Source of the DNA: Trichoplusia ni
Taxonomy: Eukaryota; Arthropoda; Insecta; Lepidoptera; Noctuidae
Direction of reading: 5' to 3'
NCBI RefSeq assembly: GCF_003590095.1
Contig: NC_039486.1
Span: 4,400,336-4,464,335, forward strand
DNA length: 64,000 nucleotides
This document shows positions 1 through 12,300 of this stretch, piece after piece. A program made the position numbers and the translations under genes. The notes under the pieces are model-generated. The model was not told where the DNA came from and searched no databases. It saw nothing but the letters and a program-made list of their open reading frames with translations. Every line of letters starts with the position of its first letter. Within the stretch, counting starts at the first letter, position 1.

Positions 1-84
1 ACAATGGCAAATGTGGAAAAAACGGGGCAGATATAAATCATATCTTATATCTTCCACGCGGACGAAGACGCGGGCAACAGCTAG
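1..84 (-). repeat. 3'-end fragment of a dispersed lepidopteran retroelement-like repeat
   Basis: The reverse complement of this stretch closely matches 35173-35260, including the run CTAGCTGTTGCCCGCG, GACTTCGTCCGCGTG and the downstream AGATATAAG. It is cut by the window edge, so its full length is unknown. Sequences of this type are very common in moth and butterfly genomes as retroelement tails; that class assignment is from memory. Confidence 0.7.
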
Positions 85-1049
85 TTTAAACTAAAGTTAC
101 TGTGGATGTTGTTTCATCGTTGTAAATGACTATTGTAGTTGGAGTCTAGGAAGAGGCCTAATATGTCAGTAGAAGGAGTAACAGGTCTAGTTTTAATTGC
201 GAAAAATGGTTGAAATGTGTGTTTAGAGGGGAGGTGTTGGAATGGAATGGAAGTTTGGTCAGTTTTCAAGCTTGAAAGATGAACTAAATATGAACGAATA
301 TTTTGAAGCACGAGTGTTTTGACTAACTCTGACTAATCCTTCTATTCTATTTCTTTTAGAAGTTGTTTTAGTATGAAATTAAGTCTTAATTGGTGGGATT
401 TGGGAACTTTCCGATAGCAATAAATATAATTAAGTAAAATTGTCTTGAATTTTAAGGCAGACCGGCTTGGTTGTTTTTATAGCAATAAGATGCGGTATTA
501 GAGGATTAACGTCATATAATTTTTATACTTTAATTCTTAGCAGGTGAAGGTTGATGTCAATTTTAACAGGTTTTTACATTTTAGTAACCCAAAGTTGATT
601 AGATTCTCTTAAGACATTGTTGATTGTATTTTGAAGTAGAAATCATTTATCCTGCCTTCAACAAATTTCTGAAATTTAAAAATAAACTACGATTTGTCAT
701 TTTGAGTATTATAATGTTATTAAAATATCTTTGTTATACAAATATCACAATTCTCAAAATAAAGAATAAAAATCGCCTAGAAATCTTTGCGAATCTTGAA
801 CGAAAAATGATACATTAAACGTATATTTTTTATCGACAGATCAAAAAATATTATAAGTACGTATATTAACTTCCTTATCTATAATCCTTTGAACCTTAAA
901 TCATGTTATAAATAAAAGAAAACCTAAGATAAATGCGACCCCTGATTCCCGGATACACTTCGGTCTACCGCGCATCGTTCAATTGAATACGTGCTTTACT
1001 TACAATAGTACGACTTGACTCTCAAAGTAGTATTTAAGACATTGTGCAA

Positions 1050-1092
1050 GCGAGACGGAGCACTACATCTCGTATAGCTGTGTCTCTTTTCC
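1050..1092. repeat. Copy of recurrent ~40-bp palindromic motif
   Basis: This is an imperfect inverted repeat of the form GCGAGACRGC...CTATA...GYTGTCTC. Similar copies lie at 9041-9087, 27931-27975, 34161-34200, 38891-38941, 40129-40170, 41531-41580 and 62972-63020. Confidence 0.55.
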
Positions 1093-1207
1093 ACAATTGC
1101 TAAACAATTACTTTGAAGAAGTGGTGATAGGACCTCAGTACTACAACTTGGCTTCTATCTATAATCTACACACATCACATGCATTGCATGTTAATAGATT
1201 TTCTCTG

Positions 1208-1267
1208 TATAAAAGTAGAGTCAGCACCAAAAGTCAAGACATACAACAAGTACAAAATATTTAGTAG
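1208..1267 (+). promoter_or_regulatory. Possible TATA promoter with a tiny leader exon
   Basis: A strong TATAAAAG lies at 1208-1215. About 55 bases further on, a textbook splice donor (TAG|GTAAGT) would end an exon at 1267. A start about 30 bases after the TATA box would give a non-coding first exon of only ~30 nt. It could be an alternative 5' leader of the clip protease gene 5 kb downstream, or chance. No coding frame supports it. Confidence 0.25.
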
Positions 1268-2830
1268 GTAAGTATTCGGGTTGGTGAATGAAAGAACTTT
1301 AACACCAGATATTGAAAATATGCTGAGCAGATTTTTTTAGAGGTTGCTTAAATCTTATTAAATGGCGGGATGTAAATCTGACTTTGTTAGATGACTTCTG
1401 GTGCAGACTGTAGCTTTACTCAGTAAGTGTGATAAACCCTTTTTTGCCAGCCCGGTCAAATCTCATTTCTGGGCAAAGTCCTTTCTCGTCCAGACCTCTC
1501 TGTCTTTTACGATTTCGGGCCACGGTCGCCCCGGTGAAATGCTCCTAATAAGAAATTGTGTCCGAGTACAAACATGTACCTATACCTGAATCTGTCTTGT
1601 ATTAAGTTGCGGGAGGCATGTTCCTATTTTTATACAGTAAATTAATTATAGTAAAAAATACTATAGCCAGTTGTACGTAATTACCATTCATCAAATTCTA
1701 TATTTATAAGAAACACTTATACTTGTTTTTTAAACAAAACCTCTTTCGTCATTTGTTTTTAAGGCCTACATCATCATTACAACGAAACTGAATAAAAAAT
1801 GATACAAAAAATGTATCATGAGAGTTCTTTGTACTTGGAAACCAGAAGTCGTAAGGTTTTCCTCACACTTATTATACAAGCAAAATGTTGCGAGTGTGCA
1901 CCTAATAATAATAATTTTCACACGGGTTAGAAGCGACAGTATTTTTATAGCTTTAACTGAAATTTACGGCCATAAAGCAAGATTAGTCAGGCATTTTGGT
2001 TTTCAAATGTTTTGGAATAGAAAAATACTACTTACAAATAATACAATTAAACTCCTCGTTGACCAATACTTGTTATACAAAAACGAAATAGTGACATCTC
2101 GAATTTAATTCATCAATTTTCTCATCCATTCATTTCAATTGCAATATCTTAGCAATAGCAACGTATATTTAGTTATAATGAACTATTTCACCGAAGTCAG
2201 GCGTATAATCAAATGCCTGCGGAAACAGGGGACCGATACGATTAGCAGACGAGACCAGCAAGTTAATGTTGTTAATCGCTAAGCGAATTGCTAGAAGGAA
2301 ATTGCGTCCCACTTGCCATGGATTTTGGTTGATTGGGCACTGGGTCTTTGGATGACTTCCGTGTATTTAAACGGATTTTGAAAAAGGGAGCGCTTCCTCA
2401 TTTAGAAAAAAACTTCTTAAAAGTCACATTAATTTTCGATTTAGAAAACCATTACAGGTCATGGAGCGATTATAAGATTTTTTTACATAATAGTATGTAT
2501 GCAGATAGTACCGACTAAGGGCAGCGAAGTGTTATTTTTTTTAGTAGCTTTTATTATTGGATTACTGGATTATACGGAAATAACAGTTATGAGTCAGGTG
2601 ACGAATCGAAACGATATCTATTTTCCTATGTAGGGAAGTATTGACCATTGATCAACACGGGCTAACAACGCGTTTTCGATTTCAGATTCCAATATTAGGA
2701 ATTGAGGTTTCCTCACGATGTATACACGGTGATTTTTTAGTCGTCTTACAAAAGTAGCCCAGTTCATGTATCCGACATAAAACACACCTAGGCGCGATTA
2801 TTATTTTTTTATCCTGTTAAAAATTATAAA

Positions 2831-2859
2831 AACGCCGCCCGCGCCCGCGCCCGCGCCCC
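2831..2859. repeat. GC-rich simple repeat (CCCGCG)n
   Basis: A short run of GCCCGC units, followed by about 30 more GC-rich bases, sits in otherwise AT-rich DNA. No exon or gene start is visible around it. Confidence 0.7.
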
Positions 2860-4025
2860 TCACCATTGCTACAAGGCTCGGACCGCGCTCGCAACAGAGC
2901 TGTGTTTCTAAAACTTCGAATTGCATCATAATATTGAAAAAAAAATGCATTTTAAATTTATTTAAATCTCATAAATACCTATTTTTTTTATCATGAACGT
3001 GTTCTAGTCATTGGATACATGAAAAAATCACGGTGTATAAAGGATTGCTACGCATTGCCGTACACCGACACAAAACACGGATGAAAAAGAAAAATAATAA
3101 TGAAGTAAGTAAAAAATACATTAAATTAAGTTAAATTTAAAAATGGTTAAAGCATAAGGGATCGACCCTGCACCTTCGTGCTTAAAAATTTGTACAGAGT
3201 CTCAAGGTCATCATGACTAGATAATTATAATATATGATTAAGCATAAAATAAGGTTATTGACCCGGTGTTGTTAATAGGAACTTCATTTGTAGGAACCAC
3301 ATTGATTAGATATTGGGGTTTGAAGTTGCTTTCAATTCATGGAAATAGACGACTAGGGTCAATCCCTACGTCCAGTAATAATGAGTAATCTGATGAACTA
3401 TATCCTACGAAGAAACCATCTAATTATTTATTTAAAGTACAGTTGAGGTAGGCGGACTTAATTTATTTTGGCAATAAATAGTCAATTCAATTCAGTATTA
3501 ATTATAGGATTTTATTCACTTTCACCTATCCCTTTGTCATCTTGCAAGATATATTATGAACTATTTCATTGTTTGCGATTGAGTAGAATTTTTGCTTGAG
3601 CATGGCATGGAGCTGATCTGATGCTCATGCTTTAAGGTGGCTTAGAGCTTCACAAGAAAACGACACAGTCTCGACTCATTTAAATTTTTTTATTACTCCT
3701 TTTTCTACAAATATGTAAACTACGATGTCTTTTAACTGGGCAAAGGTACAAGATTCAGCCCTTGTGGCAAATATTCAATTTCATTAATTATTTTTCCACT
3801 TAATTTAATAATGCGTATGTTCTGGTCATCATGCTAATTAGTATGACTACAGTACGGACTGACCTACAAATACAATATCACAAGGATTTTTCCTTCATCT
3901 ATTCTTGATAATGACCAATCACAAATTCCGTTGAATGCGTTTGCGCACTGTTTTACGCATGTCTACTAATGATGAACTATAGGAAATAGGAATTGATAGA
4001 TTTGATATTAAAGGAGTAATTGTGG

Positions 4026-4325
4026 CTAAGTTATTACTGCATTCGTGGATCGACCGCAGGGTAAGGTAAGCTTGACGCCGTTGGTCCGCAGATGGGTACC
4101 GTCTTCATCATAACGAGTCCGTGTTTCGGGAGGCATGTTTTGTTGTGGGTCCCGGCTATTATTCATACATCTTTGACAGTCGCTATAGGTAGTCAGAAGC
4201 TTGAAAGTATCGTGTTGCCCAGGTAACTGGGTTGAGGAGGCTCGATAGCTGAATCCGGTTAGACTGGTAGCCGTCCCCAACATACATGGTTGGGAAAAGG
4301 CTAGGATGATGATGATGCGATTTAA
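4026..4325 (+). repeat. Dispersed LINE/SINE-like repeat, copy 1, with (GAT)n tail
   Basis: This block matches the reverse complement of 49998-50320 over roughly 300 bp. Shared segments include GGTAGTCAGAAGCTTGAA, TGGGTCCCGGCT and CCCAGGTAACTGGGTTGA. A third, more decayed copy is at 11780-12015. The copy ends in TTGGGAAAAGGCTAGGATGATGATGATG; a short triplet tail of this kind is typical of lepidopteran non-LTR elements. The 107-residue open frame on the minus strand here is a by-product of the repeat. Confidence 0.75.
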
Positions 4326-6046
4326 TATTAAATAAACGCTGTATTTCATGTCAGATTGGTAAGATTTCGAGTGCTGTGCATGTAGGCTAAAGATTTTTTT
4401 TTATTACTTATTTTTAGAGCGACAGCAATACATTATGTAAAAAAAATCAAACTGACTACGACAGTAATTTTTGCCCTTTGGGTACAAACTCCCATATTTG
4501 TTTTTTGTTATAAACATTAAATAATTTAATAGATTTAAAAATACAAAAAAAAAAAAAAACTTTTCATAAGTGTATAATGTACTAAAACATTGTTCTATGG
4601 TTCTCCAACTAAAAATCAAATAAGTAAGCGATATGTAAATGATGACGATACATTCGAGACTCGAGTATGGAATTGACATCACGACTTTTCATACATAGGC
4701 GCGAAGTAATTGGGTATTTAACAAACAAAATCTGTTTAGTTCGACAGATTGATAAAAAAAAGATTCATAGCGTTGTTTTTTTTCTCGAAAATGAACGGGA
4801 TAGAGTGAAATAAAAATCTCGTGTGATGTCAATTACTAGTATGCTTTTACTAGCAAGTGATCTTAGTAACATCACGTTACTAGCCCCCACTACCATACAT
4901 TACATATCTTAACTGCTCGTAAACTTCTATGTGATAAAATGAAAAATACGTATTAAATAATTTCTGGGAAACTTGTCTGACGGGACCACTTCGATTTTTT
5001 TAGTCAGATAGGCTGTAGTCATTTTAATATAAAGGCGTTGGGAACAATAACGGACATAGGTATTATTTCAATAACTTCTGGGTAAGAGGTACTTTTATGG
5101 CTAATATTGAATGGTTCGGGTAAATCCATGAGTCATGTGATGTTGTCTGACAGACGAACACCAAGATGCCTTCATATGTAACGGCCAAGTAAACAAGTAT
5201 AGCCAGTTAGCTATATTTATGTACGGCCAGCAAAAAACATGGTAATTACACTAATCACATACTATTTTTGTGTATACAAACTATGTTGTCGGGTTATTTT
5301 TGTGTTTTAGGTTTGATGGTCGAAGTATTAAAAAGGACTTTTTTCACTGATTCTCGTTCTCGAAATGATAAGGTTCAAATTAGTTTTCAGTGAAGTTCGG
5401 TTTTGGTATATAATTTCTTCCTATGATTATTTTTAAGAAAAAAAAGCCGGTTTTAAAAATATTGTCCATTCTTAACAAATATTAATCAGCTGTGACAGTT
5501 GCGTATGGATTTCAAGATATTAAGACTTCAAAAAAGAATGAATGTTTCAATATGGCAGACTTTCTATCGTAATATGTATGTAGTAAGTCCAAATTCGTTT
5601 TGTGATAATCGTTCTTAAATCTATTTACATAATTTGCTCTTTATTGTTGTGGTTCTAAGGTTTTAATTGCTTAAGCAAAGATTTTTCTAAGGCGCAATGA
5701 AATCGAGAAAATGTACACAGAAATCATAGTCGGTATTTTTCTTACACATTATAATAATATTAGCTATGTTAACAATGTTTTATTAAATTGTGAATGGAAT
5801 TTTATTTATTTGTGGGTATTTTTTATACCAAGCGTAAAATTATATTTTAACGGAATAAATAACCATAAAATGACTAACCAAACAGTTAAAAATCGGAATC
5901 GAAATGACCGGCTTGGTTTGACGGTTTTAAATAATTTTATAGGTCTTTAGAAAAAAAAGCTTTTCTGAAACAACATATTTTTTTTTTATCAGCTCTGAGT
6001 ATTTAACGCCCTTTGGTCAAAGAAACCCGAAAACCAATACTCACGA
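4326..6046. other. Intergenic, one dispersed repeat, no gene
   Basis: AT-rich DNA between the repeat and the clip protease promoter. It contains the repeat copy at 4789-4885. The reading frames here are AT-driven and show no protein features. Confidence 0.6.
4789..4885 (+). repeat. Dispersed repeat with TGAYGTCA core, copy A
   Basis: Matches the reverse complement of 21515-21606 over about 95 bp: AGTGAAATAAAA, ATCTCGTGTGA, then TACTAGTA/TACCAGTA and ACTAGCAAGTGAT. The similarity may extend further on both sides. No coding potential. Likely a fragment of a non-autonomous element. Confidence 0.6.
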
Positions 6047-6126
6047 TGACGTCACAGCTATAATGCAAAAACGTCATCCACTAATAAGGGAATTGACGTC
6101 AAGATCGATACGAATATATATAATAA
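6047..6126 (+). promoter_or_regulatory. Putative promoter of the clip protease gene: two CRE sites plus TATA
   Basis: Perfect palindromic TGACGTCA sites lie at 6047-6054 and 6094-6101, with an ACGTCA half-site at 6071-6076. A TATATATAATAA element follows at 6115-6126, about 240 bases before the start codon at 6368. TGACGTCA is the classical ATF/CREB-type binding site. The arrangement suggests a TATA promoter with start near 6145-6150. Its role is inferred from position only. Confidence 0.45.
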
Positions 6127-6144
6127 ACAATATACTGAGCTGCG

Positions 6145-6367
6145 AACGCTACAAGGAACAACAAAACTACGTGTTCGCCAGTATTTAATGTACGGAGTTG
6201 ACCTCCAAGAACCAGTATAGCGAAGCCGACCAATGCGCTCCGGTCGTACATAATATATTAATTCTAAAACAAAAATAATAATATTTATTTAACACATAAT
6301 TTATTTATACTCACACATAAAGTGATGACAGTGTTTTGTTATCAAAAAGTGATAATCAATTGACAAA
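6145..6367 (+). other. Predicted 5' leader with three upstream ORFs
   Basis: If transcription starts just after the TATA element, the leader is about 220 nt and contains ATG-initiated short ORFs at 6188-6220 (10 codons), 6233-6253 (6 codons) and 6325-6363 (12 codons). The last ends four bases before the main start. This would predict translational repression unless part of the leader is spliced out. Confidence 0.35.
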
Positions 6368-9300
6368 ATGTGTAAAAGTTTAGTGTTTTTTGTGTCCACT
6401 CTTTTTTGGAGTTATGCTCGTAAGTATATGATCATCTGTAATATTTTTCCACGCGATTCTCGACCTTAACGACGTGTTAAGGTTATGACAGAAATTCGGT
6501 GAACTGTTACTGGAATTATTGTGCTTGCAACAAGGATCAAAATAACTAATCAAGTCACGTTGCACAGTGATTTTGAAACGTGATCTATTAAAATACGTGG
6601 ATAGAAAATGGATGAACGAAGATATATTATTGTTAGATGATAATGAAGATTGATTACATTTAATTAAGCATGATTATTAAGTATATAACGGCGGAAAGAT
6701 TTGATGTTAACAAGCAAGACGCGGGCAGTTTTTAAAATCTCTCAATTCTCGAATGTGATACGTCTTTTGTTTACAAAAACTATTAACTTTAGCTTCGATA
6801 ACATAGTGCTGGTTATTTTTTACGTTCAACTTGTGTAGCTATTTAAAAATACTAGTTTTCGATCTGGTTTCAGTACTGGTTTTATAGTAATGTTGTTTTG
6901 TCTGCTCGCTTGTCAATCTTTGACATTTTAATTAAATATCTTGTTTAGAAAGACGATCCTATATCGTACACATGTCAACTGCTCGTTTATATATAGAATA
7001 ATTACGAATACCTTAATGTTATTATATGCATACTTTGGCGATATCTGTTGTAAAGTACAAGTTTTCTGTTAATGAATGTTTATATAATTAAAAAAGCGAA
7101 TTAAAAAAATATCTAGAATAGTCCGAAAAATTTTCTCGTGCAAATGAGCAGATGATATTTTTGAGTGATAAACGCATTTTGGTTTGGTGTGTGTGGTTTT
7201 CTCATAACCATGGATTAAATCGGCACTATGAATATAGCCGACTTTTGTTAATACACGTTTTAATATAATCATAACAGCTCAATTATCTTACGAATGTCAA
7301 AGCGCCTGGACAATTTCCATTCAATTAAAATAAAAACATCAAAAATTTCGATAAGTGACGTAACTTTGAATATGTATTTGTTAGTCCAAAACATTCGACC
7401 GATTCATCAGCGTTAGCGATTCGAAAACAATAACTTACAGGACAAAACGAGCTTCTGTATGAACGGATAGCCAGTCAACACGCCAGACCCATAGTGAACG
7501 ATGTGTCGCGGATTCTATCCCCAAGCGACACAAAAAATAAATTTCTTAGTTAATAAGTCTTTCTATAATGAGTTCTGTCCTCGTTATAAAAATATATATA
7601 GCATTAGAACCTTGTTAGACCCTTCTTTTCGGAGATAGATAACTTTAAACTGATCTAGAAACACGGTAGCGTGTCGAGCCAAGTTCAAGTACCAGCCATG
7701 TCAGACTATCAACCTCATTATATCAGCACGTAAAGTGGGTATTATAACAAGACGTAATAACGACAGGAATTAACTTTCCTATTGTTATTTTATTATTTCC
7801 CATTTTATCATACAGTTCGGATGAAATAGTTATTAAGCGATACTTTATGTGTATTAGATTTCTAAATTACGTACCTACTTTTTATGTATCAACATGCCCA
7901 TGATTATGATTACGTCTCGTTAATATAAAAAATGTGTAATTGTGATTAATAAACACATTTTTTTTAAGAATCTTGCAAATCGCCGTCAAAATACATAAAA
8001 ACATTCATCACAAGAATGACGTCCTGGGCTTCAAGTTTCTATAGTAATATTATTGTAACTATGTGTTAGATCTTCACACCCAAACTACTGGACCGATTTC
8101 GAAGAAATTTGGTATGGATGTAGCTGGGGCACCTTGGATTAACGCATATTGCATGGTCTGCTTTTATTCGTCTTCGTTAAAGAAGGGTAGCATTCTTGAT
8201 TATGAGAAAACATAAAGAACAAATAAGCCAGCTTTTCAACCAACTTAAAAATAGAAGGTCCTCATTTCGTAGGATTATTTGTTATTAATTAGTTTAGAAC
8301 CTCAGACTGGATGAACCGATTTTAACCGTAAAATATCTGACATTTGGTCGGGAGTAAACATTTAATTATTTGAAGCCGGCTGTACGTTTTTAAGGATCAA
8401 AAAATATTATTGTAATACAAAGATTTATTGACAATATCTATCCCTATTAGTATGAAACTCTTTGGTGTAACACGAATACAAATACAATGACCTTAGGGCA
8501 TACAATACACGTTTTATATTTATTAATAAACAGACTAACGTGTTTAAATTGACGTTGCCCTTAAACAAGCATAAACATACTCATAATCTTATAATTTTGC
8601 ACCTCTTGGTGAATTTAAAGTCATGAATATTTGAGAAGGAAATATATTAACACAAATCAATCGAATATTTGCTTTCATAATAAACGTTTTTATCCTTGAC
8701 ATTGCTAGAAGGTATTTACTAATGGTGTATTGTGCGGTTCATAGCAGACTGCGAAAGTAACTAACTTTTCTGCCGTCGCAGGGGACCAATGCATAGGGAT
8801 TGTTGAAATGTTGTATTCTCTCACTGGGGTATTTTTGGCTCAGATTGTCCTGCATTATAACCTTTTAGCCATAAGCTGTCGATTTTCAATCAGTGACCTT
8901 AAGATTACTGCAAGTCAAAACTGATTTTTTTTTTACTTCGAGAAATATTCAAGTCTCATCAGTTAATGATAACTGAGATTGGTTTTCAACATGGCCCTGG
9001 ATCTACCAACACCTCCTTAAGTAAGTCTGTTGTAATTTTGAAAGAGAGATGCCGATATACAGCATGCTGAACTCTGTCTCTCTTTCTCTATAAGCAGTCT
9101 CAGAGCTTTCTCTTGAGGATGCAGATCCTGTAGACAAGTTCCATTTTTCCAAATGTTACCGCCAACGAATCACTTCATTGCTTTAAATTTAAAAAACAAA
9201 GTAAAGTAAGTGTTTTTATTCTGTGCACCTTATATTGTAATGCGATATTCGATTGGAGATTCACCTGGGTGAATTAACTTTATCTTGTGTCAATTGAGAG

Positions 9301-12300
9301 TTTGGGACAAACTTTAAAAATAATTCCGATCGAATATTTTTGAAGCAGTCCACCCAACATGTGTATATTAGCTAGCCATTTGGAATAAATAATTATTACT
9401 TGAATATGTTATGCATAGTGAAATGAGGAAAATGCATTTAATAATTATTTTGTTATCTATGAACTTAGGTATTCGTTTTATGCCGATATACAACTTGCTT
9501 ACTTAAATCATTCTAGAAATATTTTAATACTTGCAACCAGTTTCTGTAGCTGAGGTGGAAATGTAAAAAAAAACACTTTTTTATAATATTTTATGTCCGT
9601 ATCGTTTAGTTTTGCTAAGTCTATTAGTTGGGTTCACGCGGAATTTCCATGATCACACTCGTGTACTGCGGTATCGTAAAACTATACCAATTATAGTAAT
9701 GTGTAAAATCGATTAACACATCCATGTGTAAGTATATCGAACAAGTAAACATACGATCGTAGATTTTAATAAACATAGCATAACAAACATAGTTGTGAAT
9801 GGCGGATTTTTTTGTTTCATAGTCCTACTTCTTGGTAAATAGGATCCACTTCTTTTGGCGTTCCCAACTTCATCCAATCGAATTAAGTAACTTAAGTATG
9901 GTTTATCTCATGGCCTTTGTTTCCACTTCATTCCATATTTTCCCTAGGTACAACATCCTATCCCCGGGATCTGATTTCAAAATGAAATTATTTTTTACTT
10001 TTATTAGCGTAATCTAATTGTTAGGCAATACATCTTTCGGGGAAAACCTTGAAGTATTCAATCAAAATATAAATTCTAATATTTTGATCTTGAACCAATG
10101 CATCAATAATAATGTACAAGTTGAACGTGTTTGAATGATAAAACAGTCATAACAAACACATTTCCTCATGTCGTTCTGATCTCAAGGGTTATCGCTTGTT
10201 GAACTTGTTATTATAAGTATGACAAATTACAACATTTTGGATGCGAGTCATGGATTTTACTTATTGAAGAAACATTCAAGCGTAGTCTAGTACTTCATTT
10301 TCGGAACCTGTCGGTTGAAACTTCACGTGAATGATCAAACCAAAATGTCATTAACATATCATCATCATCGGTGGCCTCTGAAATCTATGAAAGATGATTA
10401 AAACAGCAGCCTAGTTAGTTTTTTTGATTTTAGCACTTGCGCTAATGGCTAACTAAGGGGTAAGACATTCTTGCCGGGGCAGTGGGACTGTTCAAAAGGG
10501 TTACCGCAGTCCCGGTGCACGAAGGGCAAAGGAAGAAACATGGGTATTAGTCAGTAGGAGTCTGACACTCCCTTCAGCCCAACCCAAAGCGGAAAGAGTC
10601 ATTGAATGACTTTTTCTGCCATCCGAAGAAAAAGAAAGCGTAAGACATTTAAACTGACAGTGTATCTTATCTACAGTTACAGAAGACTGCACGACCCCTC
10701 AAGGCATGCGAAGTAATTGCGTATCTTTATACGATTGCCAGCCATTAGTGAATGCCTTCAACCAGCGCCCTCTACCGTCGAGCGTGGTGAGCTACCTCAG
10801 GAAGTCTCAGTGCGGATTCGAGGGCTACGTGCCTAGAGTATGCTGTGGTCCACTACCTTCTAATGATCAGCCACAGCCTAGACCAACGGTAAGGCCTTTG
10901 TTTTGTAACATATTCTGTGATTGGGAAGGTCTCCGTTCAGTAGTGGTTGGTGATAGGCTGATATATGATCATGGTGCTGTTCTGTTAATATTCTGAGTAC
11001 CACTACTGGACATAGATCTTCCCTAGATGTTAAACTTTGAAACAGACCTTAGTATGTTTATTCGTTGTTATTGTTTAATAGATGATGTTTCATTTTGTTG
11101 TGTTACATATCAATATATATAATGTTATTAATTAATGCTTACTTTTCATACTAAATTGTTGGAGGTTGTAAACGCTTTTGTTGAAGTTTCTTCTTCTTTA
11201 TCTGATCGAAAGTAAGGCATCTAATTTCATTAATTTTTATGTCGCCTTATTCTAAAAAGTTTATTAATTTCAAATTAAAAACGAATTCTAAGAAATTACT
11301 TAGATATTTAAAAAAAAATCTATTCATTTCCAAATAGACCGTCGCTTTCTTGAAAGGAGTAGTTTGGCTATATTCCTACTTTTATTTTAAGTATATAAAA
11401 ATTACTATTGAAACACCACTTAAGATCACCTCAGATTCTGCATCTACTTATTCAGTTGCATTAAATACGTAGCTTTACTTGACCCAATAAGAGGAAATAT
11501 AATGACAAGTAGTATAAGCAACGTGAAGTGACCTTTACCTTATGAGGCAAAGAGAATCATTACCTGGTGCCTGACCATCGGAACTGGAAATACATTTCAA
11601 TGTATGATAATTATAAAATCGGGAAATAAAGATTTATCAGAAGTGTTTATAGAGCTTATGTTTTTTAAAAGGTTAGCCACGCTCATTCATTCTTTCATGG
11701 GAAACGGTTTCTGTCCAACCAGTTCTAGAGTGATACTATAGAAATTAGTACAATACCGACAGGAACAAAAAAAGGTTATCACGAACACCATCGTCCTTGG
11801 TAGGCAACTACCATGTTGTGGTCAGCTCCTAGTCTAACCGAATACTTCTGATTGGTGGTGTTTTATTAGAAGGGACCGCCTATCTGATCTCGTCAACCCA
11901 GTTATCTTTGCATACCGTAGTAAGACTGGTTATATTATCAGAAAGAATATAAATAACAGCCGGGACCCACCTTTAGTTATGACTTAGATTTGCACCCATC
12001 TACAGGGTTTAGGAGTCGATATACCATAAAATAATAGATTTTTGTAATGTCTTGTGTTCTTATTTGTTCCTTGACTGTTGTTTCTGTCTGTACTTTATAC
12101 TAAACTTGTGACTAATTCTACTTCCTCTATTATGCCATAAAAGCTCTTGTAAATAACAACTTATATGTTTACTAACCTGTGTACTTGTATGTGTACTACT
12201 TAACAGCAAAGACCAACTTCTCAACCATCAAACCAGGATGGGGGTGGCAGTGGGTTCTTCCAAGAAGACTCGTCCCCAGCCCCACGCAACCAGTGTGGTG

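Larger units (their letters stand above)
85..4025. other. Intergenic, AT-rich, no gene seen
   Basis: The open frames here are short and have no recognisable protein features. Apart from the palindromic motif at 1050-1092, a promoter-like patch at 1208-1267 and a GC-rich simple repeat near 2831, I see nothing I can name. The stretch 1395-1575 is locally GC-richer and reads like an old repeat, but I find no second copy in this window. Confidence 0.6.
6420..10682 (+). other. Intron 1 of the clip protease gene
   Basis: A 4.26-kb intron separates the signal-peptide exon from the clip exon. It holds a decayed retroelement-like fragment (8061-8160), a palindromic motif copy (9041-9087) and a dispersed repeat close to the acceptor (10496-10634). 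No further exon is recognised. Confidence 0.65.

Noticed and set aside
1401..1589. Possible coding exon in a GC-richer patch
   Set aside because: No matching splice phase to any other exon and no protein character; more likely an old repeat.
4026..4349. 107-codon minus-strand ORF with a hydrophobic N-terminus
   Set aside because: It coincides with a repeat found twice more in the window; the frame is not kept in the other copies.
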